This document shows positions 36,401 through 48,522 of a DNA stretch of 64,000 nucleotides, in pieces. A program made the position numbers and the translations under genes. The stretch lies in NCBI RefSeq assembly GCF_020080835.1, contig NC_058162.1, forward strand, positions 8,881,323 through 8,945,322, given 5' to 3'. This stretch comes from Cotesia glomerata. Lineage: Eukaryota; Arthropoda; Insecta; Hymenoptera; Braconidae. A model generated the notes under the pieces. It did not search any database. It had not been told where the DNA came from and saw nothing but the letters and a program-made list of their open reading frames with translations. Positions within the stretch are counted from its first letter, which is position 1. Every line of letters starts with the position of its first letter.

Positions 36401-39400
36401 CATCCACCTCTCCATATATGGTGATGTAAACGCGGGGCAGGCCATAATGTTGGCGTTCTCATCGACAACTCTTGCATATTTGCACCCTTTCCATTCATTC
36501 ATAAGCCAGGTTAGCTGTTGGTGTTCGATTTCTCTGGCCAAGCTCCTGCAATAGTCTCTCACTGGTTCATCCACTCTTCTTCCCCGCATGTTAACTTGGT
36601 ATTTGCCGAGGACATGGTTGGCATCCCCCATTGGGTTTCTCCACCCAGCAGCAATCAGCCGGTCATACCTCTCCCGCGTCTTCTCGAGGTCCTGGTGAGA
36701 TTGCAAGTACGCTGCCTTTCTTACATACATGACTTCCACCTCATGTTCGATCGACTTCAGTCCGAGGCCCCCTCGAGACGATGGAATATATGTGGATACC
36801 CTGGCAGATGTTCTTCCTTTCATGTTGTAAGAGATAAGCAGTTTCCTCACATCCCCGTCAAGATCACGGCATTTCTTCAGTGTGGTTGTTCTTCTTTCCT
36901 GGGGATACAAGTTCCCCAAGACATAAACTGCGGCAGGTATTACCGATGTGTTGTAGAGCGTTACCATTTGGCTAACTGATAGCATTGATCCAAATATCAT
37001 GTTGGCCTTGTCAATGACTTTCACCTTGATGGTCTGGTGATTAAGTTGAAGATCTCTTTCGAGTTCCCATAGCCCCAGGTACTTGTACGCTTCCCTCACC
37101 CGCGGCAAGTACACTGCGCCATCACCAACTGGCGGTGCCTCTTCGTTCTCAGGGTCCTCTTCAACACCTTCACCTAGGAGATCACGATCGTGCTTGGAAT
37201 ATATTCCACACTTACGGATGTTAATTTTTAGGCCAACTTCATTGGCTGTGTCAGTAATCACTCTCGTGATTTCTCTGATCCCCTGTTCGTTTGGGGCATG
37301 CCCTTTGAAGTCGTCCATGAACGCCACAATCTCCTGCTTTCCTCTGCATACTTGGTTGACTGCTCTGTCCTCCGTTACTGCGTAGATGATAAACGCCGTC
37401 ATGACTATGAACAACAATGGGCTTATGGAGTCACCCTGCAGGACTCCTCTTCTAACATACACAGGTCTAGTTTTAGTCTTACCAACTCGGATGACCATGG
37501 ACCACTTTCTTATCGCGCTCTTCAGTGTGTTCTTCATGTTTTGGTGGATTGGCAACGTGTCCACAAGTCTAATCAACTGGTAATGGTGTGGAGAGTCGTA
37601 CGCCTTCGTAAAGTAGTACCAAGCTGTGTAATGGTCTCTCCTACACACTCCAGCATCCTGTGTAGCTGATTTGTCCATGAGGAGTCCATGGAGCGTTCCC
37701 CATACCCCTTTTCTTGCCAGCTGTTCCCTAGGTATCGCCCACTCCGGCAAATTTTGGGCGATAGTGTTCGTTAAAACCGCGGTGAGAATTTTATAGTCGG
37801 TATTCAGGACAGAAATCGGTCTATAGTTTGCTGGATCTTCTCTCTCTCCGCCTTTGTGGATCAGGACCAGCCGCGCTCTCACATCCTTCTCGGATATGAG
37901 TCTCGTGCCTTTCAGTACCTGCCTTACCGACTCAACGAGCCACTTCTTTGCACTTGGCAAGGTTTTATACAGTGCTGCTGGTATTGCGTCTTCTCCTGGA
38001 GCTTTCCACGGTGCCGCCCTCTTCAGGGCTTCAAGTACCGCTCCTTCGATTGCTTCGTCCTCCATCTGGTACTCATAATCGACATCCCTGGAGTAGTCCC
38101 GAAGTTTCGCGAGCACTATAGAGAGTTCTGAAGAACTCCTCTGTTGTTCTTACTTCCGGCGCTGGAGTCTCCTGGTGTTCCTGAATCACCCTCGCGTTTT
38201 GATGGTGGCTAAATTTGGTTCTGATCTTCATTGCGACACCATTCTCCTTCTGTGATCTTAACCTTCTCTCCAGTAACTCCAGCCTATCCCTGCACGAGGT
38301 TATGTACTCAGCTATCGTTACTTTCGAGTTCTTTATGGTTCTCGCCTCGGCTTGAAGTCTTCTTGGTAGACTCGTTCCCACAAACTGCCTGATTTCCATG
38401 GCTCTTGAGATCCTGTTCTTCACCTTCCTAATTCTGTGCTCAGTGATAGTGATTGCCAGTGGTTTTGATGGGTTAACCTTGGTAGAGGATTCTCTCACCA
38501 ACAACTATTAAAAGCAGCGAATTTTTTATTAACAATTATTTGTTATTTCAACAGTCATCCTCCGCAAGGTATTTCAACAATAAAAATGCGATCAAAATCA
38601 CACTATGGCATCGTGTTATAAGCTAATATTAATGATAATATAACCTTACTTAAGTTTCGTCAGATATAGAACATTCTGGAAAATATTATGTCAAAAACTA
38701 TAATGACAACATAGCAATGTGTCCATTGGTAAATAATTATTAACTTATCATAGATAATAGTTTAGATACACCGAAATTTCAGCATAATGACGGACTTAAC
38801 AGACAGTACTATCGCTCAAAGTATAATAGCTGTCTTATGAGCAGTATATTTATGCTATACAGTATAATATATGTACGTTTAAAGTGACTACCACGCGTCT
38901 TAAGTATCCGGACAATGTTTCGTCTAGCAGTGAAAATAATTTGTTAATTTTTAAACATATTTTATTTATAAGAACATTTGTTAACTAAAACTTTTATTAT
39001 TAGAAAAACTTTAGCATTAGAAAATAATTTTAGGCCGTTTATGGTCATAAGCCTATTTTCTTTTCTTTAAGCTATTGAATATTCTTTTAAATAGTTTTCT
39101 CTTTAGAATTTGCTGTACCTCATTTAAAGCTAAACTTTTCAGTCTAAAATTTTAAATACTATCGTAAATTTAGGGATTGAGTATCCTTGAGTTTATTTTT
39201 TATTATTTTTTTATTGCATCTGACGACGAATATTTTTTCTAATCTGTGAGAAAATTTTTCTGTCAACCATGTGCATAACAGCTGTTCTCTAACTTACTCT
39301 CTCTACCTTCAAATTATTTCTTTACGCCTACAATTTTCAACTACCAATAATTTTGCACAAATAACGTCACCACACCTATCGACCCTTTCCTCATTCCCTC

Positions 39401-42400
39401 AAACTGTAACCTCTGACTGTATCACTTCAAACAAAATTCTTCAGTCAGTCATCTACTCACAAGACAATTGCATCTATCTATCCATCGACTATATATTGAC
39501 AATCTATCTATCCATCGACTATCTATCGACAATCTATATATCTATCGACAACTTATCAATTTTCTATTAATCAGTAATTAATTTAAACATATCAAAAAGT
39601 ATGTAATTTTACATTATTAAGAAGTATTTATCAATAAATCGTTAACAGTAAAAATTACTTTTGTGTGTTTAAAATCAACAATTTAATTCAAATATCCTCG
39701 CTCCAGTAAATTGTAGCTAGGAAATAAACAGACAAGTTCAAAATATTTTCTACCAGGGTGACGTTATTTGATTACATGCATGAGCCACGCAATTGCCTGA
39801 TAGTTGTGAATAAGCAGAACTCGATTATTTTGATTGATATATTCTTTGTATGCTCATTTATTATATCAACACATTAAAGAAAAACTTCGGAAAACGGTTG
39901 ACCCTAAAGATCATCTCTGCAACTTCCCGCTAATTTCATACTTAAGCGCTCAAAATTGCACTTATTATGTTTTTGAGCTCTTGGAACTCAAAAACCTGAT
40001 AACAGTTTAGTAAAACACTATTCTTAAAATTTTCAAACTGCAATTACTTTTGAATGAATAAACCGATTTTCATGTGGTTGGCATTCGACGCAGTTTTTCA
40101 AATCCTATGATTTAATTTGATTTACAAATTGATCAGACTGAAAATTTTGGATAAATTTAAAAAATTCACTTTTTCCGAATTTTTTGGAGAACTATAAATC
40201 ACAAACCACTCAACCGATTTTAACGTTCTTGGAGAAGATCGACTTGATTTTTTGAGCTCGTATAGTTATATAATCACTTAAAAAACGATACGAAAAGAAA
40301 TGTCGGAGTTATGTTAAAAAAAGACATGTTCCCAAATTTTTCGTCAACGATATCTCTCGAACTAATCAACCGATTTTGACCAGCCTGGCGGCGATCGACG
40401 TGATTTTTTAAAGTTAAGAACTGATGAGTTTTTGGGATTAATCGATAAAGCCATTAAGAAGTTATTCCAAAAAAACGATTTTTTAAAAATTTTGTTTTTG
40501 AAATTTCTCAAAATTTAGCGAACCAAATTGATTCAAATTTTCAGAATATTTAATGGCAATGGAACTCTTTAGAACGCCGCTCATTTCGATCGAATCGGAT
40601 AAGCAGTTCAAAAGTTATGACAGGTTTACATACACACACACACACACATATACATACGCCACCGTAAAAATAGTCAGGGAAGATCTCTAGAACCTCAAAA
40701 TATCGAGACCTGATGAAAACTCGATTTTCGCAAAACGGGCTAAAAAACCAATAACTCCGAATTAAAAAAAATTTTTAATTTCTTAGCGGGAAGTTAAAAA
40801 TCGAATTGACACAAGAGAAAAATTCTTTAACTGAAGAAAATCATTTTGAAGATCTTCATTGTCTTGATTGAAATAGAGAAGTTCTGTGACCTAAAAATTT
40901 TTCTTAGTTTAAATAAATTTAATTCAATTCAAGAATTTTTTCACTTGATTCAAGATGATCAAGCTCTTTGAAAATAATTTTAGTTTTAGAATTTCTCTCT
41001 TGAATCAAGTTAATTTTTTTATCAATGCATTGTTATTTTTAACTTCCCGCTAAGAAAATTGAAAATTAAAAAAAATCGGGAAGTTATGGTTTTTACCCCG
41101 TTTTTCGAAAATCGAGTTTTCATCAGATCTCGACGTTTTGAGGTCCGAGGAAGCTTCCCTGACTATTCTCGCGATGGTGTCCGTGCGGCTGTATGTGTGT
41201 GTGTGTGTGTGTGTGTGTAAACCTCTTATAACTTTTGAACGGCTCGGCCGATCGGATCGAAATAGGTGGCGATCCAAAGAGTATCACTGCCATTAAATTT
41301 GGTAAAAATTTGAATCGATTTGGTTCGCTAGATTTTGAGAAATCTCAAAAATAAAATTTTCAAAAAATCGTTTTCTTGGAATAACTTCTAAACGGCTTTA
41401 CCGATCAATTCCAAAAACTAATCAGCTCTTAATCTTAAAAAACCACATCGATTGCCACCAGTCCCATCAAAATCGGTTGATTCGTTCGAGAGTTATCGAA
41501 AACGAAAAATTTCGAAAAAAGTGTTTTTTTCACATAACTTCAAGATTTCTTTTTGGATCATTTTTGACACAATGGAATAATTATTAGAGCTCAAAAAATC
41601 ACGTCGATCGCCACTAAGAACGTGAAAATTGGTTGATTGGTTCGTGAGTTATCGTTGTCGAAAAAATTCGGAAAAAGTGAATTTTTCAAATTTCTCTAAA
41701 ATTTTCGGTTCGATCAGTTTGTGTTGAAAAGTATATCATAATTTCTGAAGTGCGTGGAATACTGCCAACCGCGTGAAAATCGATTCATTCATTTAGAAAT
41801 TATTGCACTTTGAAAATTCAAAAAATACTGTTTTATTAAACATCTATCAGCCTTTTGAGCTCGAAGAGCTCAAAAGCATACAAAAGCTATTTCTTTGAGA
41901 TTCTTTATGAAGCTTAAAAAACTGCGTCGAATACCACTAACCTCGTGAAAATCGGTTTATTCATTCAAAACATTGCGATTTGAAAATTCAAAAAATAGTG
42001 TTTTATCAAACTACTATCAAACTTTTGAGCTCGAAGAGCTCAAAAGCATACGAAAGCTATTTTTTTGAGCTCGAAGAGCTCAAAATAACACACAAATTGT
42101 ATTTTTAATCTCGAAGAGCTCAGAAACGTCATAAGTGCAATTTCAAGCGTTTAAGTATGGAATTGGCGGGAAGTTGCAGGGATGGCCTTTAGGGTCAACC
42201 GTTTTCCGGATTTTTTTTTTTTGTAAATTCGTCAATTGAATTTCGAATTTCAAGATAAGCCCTGCGAGCTTAATCAAAGTACAGGCTTATGATTGGAATA
42301 AATATTCAGATATTACGGAGTTTACTTCTCTGAAAAGACGAGATGTTTTTAAAGTAATAAATCATCCGCTTACTGAGAACAAAAGAAGACTTAATTTCGC

Positions 42401-45400
42401 GACTGTCATTCTTAAAACTCCACTTGATTTAGATCCGATCGAGTTGCCGAATTCGAACGATATTTATCAAGATGATTATGTTATTTTTTACTTTAAAGGG
42501 GATTTCAAAAAGTGCAAATTTATCATGCTCAAAATTTATTAAATATCTATGAATGAATTTTTTCGAAAATTGACATTAACAAAAAAACTTTTAGGTGGCC
42601 TAAGCTTCAACCAATTTCGGACCGGAATAGTTTCAGATAAATTTTGTCGTGACTCACATTTAAATTTATCCGGGAAAAATATGTTTTGCGCTGCAAGAGA
42701 CATTCAGTTCGCTTACGGAGTAACAAGCAATTTTAAAATATTTAAAAATTCAATTAATTTCCACTGAATAATTTATAAAATTAATTACAGGGCAGTCTGC
42801 CCAGTCCATTGCTGTGTAGCCGAAAGAACGGTCACTACCTAAAAGGACTTTTAATTGGGTGACGGAAATACGTCAACCTTTTTCAACACTACTGATTTGT
42901 CAAGTTGGATGTCATCGAAAAGTCGATCAGCTAATTTAGATGTTAATAAAAATTGTAATTTTTCAATAAAAATTCATAAGAAAAATAAAACGGGTTTTTA
43001 CTTATAAATTGAAAATAAACTTTATCTCAGAATCTCGAGGTTTGTTTTATTTGAAATAGGTTGTTACGTACGTATCTTTCCTCGGGGAATAGTAACCCAA
43101 TTCGGATTTAATGCTAAGATGGATATATATGTTAACAGAAATAAAAATATCTAATACATTATTCACAGAATTCTTTCCAAGAATTTTTCAATAATCTCAA
43201 TGATAAGCATGTTTTACGTTTGTTGGTTTGATACTTGTTTCATTTGTTTACAATTTTTTTTGTTTTATTTATTATTTATTGTTTACTAGCGAAGAAAAAA
43301 AAATTTTATTTAAGAAAGATAATCTTGAACCATTAAATCATTTAGAAAAATAAAGCGTTGGCTTTACTTCAATAACTTACTCTCTTGATTTTTGAATTCT
43401 TGGAGTAAATTCTTTGTATCTACGGTCTATAACTACTGCGACTCATAATCTAAGAATATGTTATCTTCAGTTGATAAAATAAAATTTTTTGAACTAACAA
43501 CAAATTCTCGTGGACTGAAAAAAGTTTAATTATTTTTTGCGGAAACAAAGATATTTTTAGCCGAGGTTGAATTATTGTCATAATTATTGTATGAATATTT
43601 GATTACTTATTACTAAGCGATAAATTATCATACTGATTGAATGTGTAATGTTATATATATGTATGTATATTAATAATAATGAATTTAAATATGATGAGCA
43701 AATAATACCATTTGATTGTATACTTGTTTGTTTTGCAGTTGTATGCGGAGTTGGCGCAGATGTGGCTTATCATCGACACATCATGGGTTATTACGTTACG
43801 TGAGGATAATTCAACATGCACTTGTAAATCGATTCAAGCACTATCCACGTCCAGTTTGTCAAATATATTAACCGGAAAATAAATAAAATAATACATGACT
43901 TTTCAGTAAAAATGATGTTTTTAAAAAGAAACGAATTATTTTTTTTTTAATAAATTTATGATAATTCTCATTGAATAAAAGTAGTATTTTGTTTTTGAAT
44001 TGATAATTGTTTAATTCTAAGGTTATCCGATTTTTTTTTCATTTAAAAAATCGAAAAACTAATATTGTGAAACATTTTCTTTAAGTTGTTCTATTTTAAG
44101 ACAGATTTTAAATAATAATCATGAAAATTTGTAAAAATAAATTTATCAATCAGTTCAAAGCTCTTAATGTTAGTAAAAATTTTATGTCGATCAAAAATCG
44201 TTAATTAAATTTGCCCATATAAGTCTTGCTAATTCTATAATTTTTTTCGTATTTTTTTGTGTAAAATTAAACAATCCATAAAATAGAAAATGAAAAAAAA
44301 TGTGAATTTTGAGTTTTTCTTTTTGCCAGTTAAATTTTTTAAAGATTATCTTTTTTAAAAAGTTCGAATTTTATTAGGAATTTTATTTTTTCATGAATAT
44401 AAAGAAATAAAATATGTAATTCAAAAAAAATTTTAAATATCATTTTTACAGATTGAAGTATTGTGAAAAAGTGAAACTTAACAATCACTCAAAATTTTTC
44501 TTGAAAACATTTAATCAATAATTTAATTATTAACGGTGATAAATATAACTGGATCGAATTTCCAACAACCATTATATTTTAAATTATTAAAATCTATTAT
44601 CTATTACCGTTATTATTATTGTATTATACAAAGTTTAAACTTGTAGATATATATCATGCTTACATAAGAACGTAATAAGATTACCAGATTTTTTATCGTG
44701 CACTGTAATCGCCTTACTAGATTTGTCTTACATATCGTGGGTTATTTATTTTCAGAGTGGCGTCTGCTATGATTTTCTTCCTCGAGATTACCTGGGCTAT
44801 CACGCTCTTCGTACAGATATGTTTTAGGTACGTGCATTGCATGTCACATTATCTTGGAATGCTCAAAAATTTTATGACCCTTAAGAAGATGAAGTATAAT
44901 TCTTTCCATGAATATTTATATCTTCAAAAATTTATAATTCGAGAATTTCATTAGTATTGTTAAAAAAATTTGGAAAGTTTAAAAGTGCACGACTCATAAT
45001 GCTCATTTAATTTTTAATAAAAAATATATTATGCCACTAATTAATAGAGTAAAGATCATTTTATTTGATCTTTGAAGAGGACGGAAACAATTTTTCGATT
45101 GCAAAGCGTTCTTTAATGCTTCGCATCATGAGTCGCGCAGTAAGAATCTGAAAAATCTTATGCGTAGGTAGTGATGAAAATAAGAAAATGTAATGATAAC
45201 AAAACAAATAATAATTATGATAATTAAATTTTCAGAAATGATGAAGCTTACTGCTCACGTTGCTGGTCGTACGTTTTGAAAATGACAAAAGGCTGGAGAC
45301 GAGCATTGTTTTACCTTCCGCTGTCGAGTATTTTGGCATGGAAACCGCACAACTTGTGGCTCTCTTTTGTAGCCGGTAAGAGTAACCAAAGACTGAAAAT

Positions 45401-48400
45401 GAAAAGCTCAGTCGTTGTTTATTCGTATCCTGTTTTATTTCATCTTCTCCTTCATCCTTTAGCTACCACTACAGGTAGCTACTTCACATACATACTTCTA
45501 GAGGGTTTCCTCTACTACTATACCCCGACTTTTAGCTCTACACCCGGTAGTTCTTAATCTTCACCCACACATTCATTTCCCACTTTATGAGATTTAGTGC
45601 TGAGATAGACGTTTAATAATAAAATAGAACTCCTATTTAAATCAAAATTAACTACATTAACCTCACCAACTTAAGAAAATATAAATATTGTTAATATTTT
45701 TAATTTCCGGCTTTTATGTTTAAGCATACCTAAAATAACTTACTGGAGGTTATATTAAAAATTTTATTTATTTTTATCGTCTTGTTTTTAAAATTATTCA
45801 TTTTCAGCTGGGCTCTTAGCTGCTCTATCGTTACTGCACATCATCTCGAGCTTACTGAGCCAGCGAATCCTTAATCGGCCAAATAATGATTCAATGGGAG
45901 AGAGACTTTTGAACGCACGGCCTGAAATTTACGATCGATTTGAAGAAGTCTTGGTAAGTTTATTGTTTATTGTCATTTTTACCTTCAAAATTTTTTGAAC
46001 ACTGATAAATAAATCAACTTTATTAAAATCGAAAAAAAAAAAAAAAAAACAGTTTTGTTTCAATAATTTATTCTCTTGGTTCCCAAATTCATAGATTAAG
46101 ACCTTTGTACCTCCGATCGATAACAAATGCGACTAAATCTAAAATTTGTGTTGTTTTCTGTCGATACAATCGAATTGGTTGCGCTTTATTGGAGTAAAAT
46201 TCGATAGAATTATTCTCTTCATCCGAAAGTTATAGTTTATTAATTCAAGATTCAATTTCTATTATAAATTAAGGGGTTAGGGGTAGTCAGAGACATCAAC
46301 TAATGAGAATTTTCAATAATTTTTTTTTTGCCAGTAAATCATTTTATTTTATAAAAGTAATATTATGGCATTATTACAAAATGTTTCGACTTGACCTCAC
46401 GAAAATTTGAAAAAAAAAAAAAAAAAAAAAACTAATAATTTTAAAAGTTATGGCCGTTAGTGTTGATCCAGTTCTAACAGAAGTTTCTAGTGGTGGCCAT
46501 CACAAATCCTTGGAGATTCATCTAAAATCAATCGGACAAAAAACATTAGTTTTATTAATAGATAATCTAGTGCCTGATCAAAGCTTTTTTTTTAAATTAA
46601 CAAAATGGCAGCCTCAGGAAATTTTTCTCCAGATTTTCGGGAAAAAACCAACAGAATTGTTTATAAAAAATCAAAATAAAAAAAAATCTTTCGATCAGGC
46701 ACTAGTTTTTTATGTTTTCCAAAAGCTGTATAAATTTCATTAAATTTTACTGAGTGGTTTTCGAGTTACAGTGGTCACCAGTTTTAAAAACATATTTTTG
46801 AGAAAAACGCATTTAAAGTTTTACACTCGATTAATGTAAAATTATACGAATTATTTAATTACTTACACAAGTCATTTATTTCTGGGCCATATAATAGTTC
46901 AGCAATTGTAGAAGCTTCTAAAATATCGATTTGCTGTTGCCTACGTAGCATTCTACCTTCTCAAGTGTTATCGTTAGCACTCTTATCTGCCACTTTCACA
47001 TGGGCAGCATCCGTTTTTTCGGCATACCGATGAGAATTAGGTCCACAATTAAGTCCCAGTGTATTCGTTATGATCAATAATGAATTTGTACCTTCATTGA
47101 ACGTACCTTCATTCACGATATAACAGGAAGAAACACATTCATTTCCACAATTATCACATGCAACTACAATTTCAAATCTCAGCCCACATGTAGTTGCTGT
47201 TTGGAATTTAACATTTCCATCACATTTTTTACACTTAACAAGAGTATAAATTGCAGTGAATACCGTAATGAAATTTATTATTCGAAATTCAGTACTGCTA
47301 TTTTCGGGTACATTTTTTCAATTTTTTAGAAGATGTACTCTGAACACTTTCATCACGTTCCGCTGTTTTCGGATTGAATACATTTTTTCTTTTCACTGAA
47401 CGCGACTTACGAATATTTTGAGAACTCCGAAGTTCAATTGAAACTTGTCTAGAATCACGTCCCATGAAAAATTACTTAAAAAATAATTTATTTCAACACA
47501 CAACTATCGATTGCTCAGTGCAATTACCGCAGACATACTGACGCCAAACAAATAATTTTCAGCACTTCTACTACCTAAAAATTGTAAATATATATAAAAG
47601 AGTATTTATAGATTCAGGTATTACATCAAAGTTGTAATTCATTCATGACAATAGAACATAAGAAACCAGTTGCTTGTAGCTGCTGCTAGCTATTTGCTCT
47701 CAAGCGTTCTGGAGTGCCTGAGAGCCCTTTGTTAATTGTCGAATAACTCGAAAAGTATTTATCGGATTCATTTCAAATTTTTAGAGAATATTTTTAAGAT
47801 ATTATACTTAAAAAAAATGCAAAAAATAAATCGATTTTTTGAAAATTCTGACTACTCCTAACCCCTCAATGTTTGAAGAAGGTAACTTCATTAAATTAAA
47901 TGATTTTTGATTTTCAATGCACAAAATGTTGATGTAATACTGAAAATAGACTTAAAATTCTCTTCAAAAATTAGTGTGAAGCATCACAATTTTGCATCAA
48001 ACTTCCTCTCAGTTTCGTTGTGATAATTTAATGTTGGAAAAAAGTAATTTAAAAAGTATGTTGTTTTTAGTTAGTCAAAAAAATATAAAATTTTCAAATT
48101 TCGCAAAATGAAAAGTTTGCACTAGCCGGGAATCGAACCCGGATCGCCCGCGTGGCAGGCGAGCATTCTACCATTGAACCACCAGTGCTGTTGAAATCGG
48201 AGAACAGCTTTGTTTCTGTAGAATGCCCGATCGTCGTTTACTATAATCAATACTTATAATTTCTATAACTGTATAGAAAAACCTTCATTCACAGTAAAAT
48301 TTAAAAAACGTCATTCAGCCTGAACCGCGATGGAAAGTAGAGTTGTCAGAAATAGACTATTTTCATTTTTTAGGTAGATTTTATTAGAAATCTAACTATT

Positions 48401-48488
48401 GCATTAGTCCTCATGGTGGAATTTTCACCTGATTTTGCTATCATAAATCATAATTAGTCAAGCAAGTTCTAAAAATACCATTGGTTAA

Positions 48489-48522
<34 letters not shown>

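Larger units (their letters stand above)
35376..38515 (-). mobile_element. R4-like non-LTR retrotransposon, 5'-truncated
   Basis: The element covers a 788-codon frame, a 5' piece in another frame and about 360 bp of 3' UTR ending in (AAATA)-type repeats at 35376-35393. The coding order RT then C-terminal CCHC then PD...E nuclease is that of the restriction-like-endonuclease group (R2/R4/NeSL/Dong). It is cut at about 38515, just upstream of RESSTKV, whereas the copy at 34140-35100 extends further upstream. Confidence 0.85.

Noticed and set aside
36231..38131. Long + frames opposite the R4-like ORF (107, 153, 123, 100 codons)
   Set aside because: Antisense shadows in the only GC-balanced stretch of the window.
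45276..45557. 93-codon frame as an intronless gene
   Set aside because: Its first part is exon 4 of the TMEM72-like gene; the remainder reads through the GT donor at 45376.
46450..46743. 97-codon + frame
   Set aside because: Lies in the non-coding subterminal part of a Mutator-like element and contains a mirror repeat; no motif.
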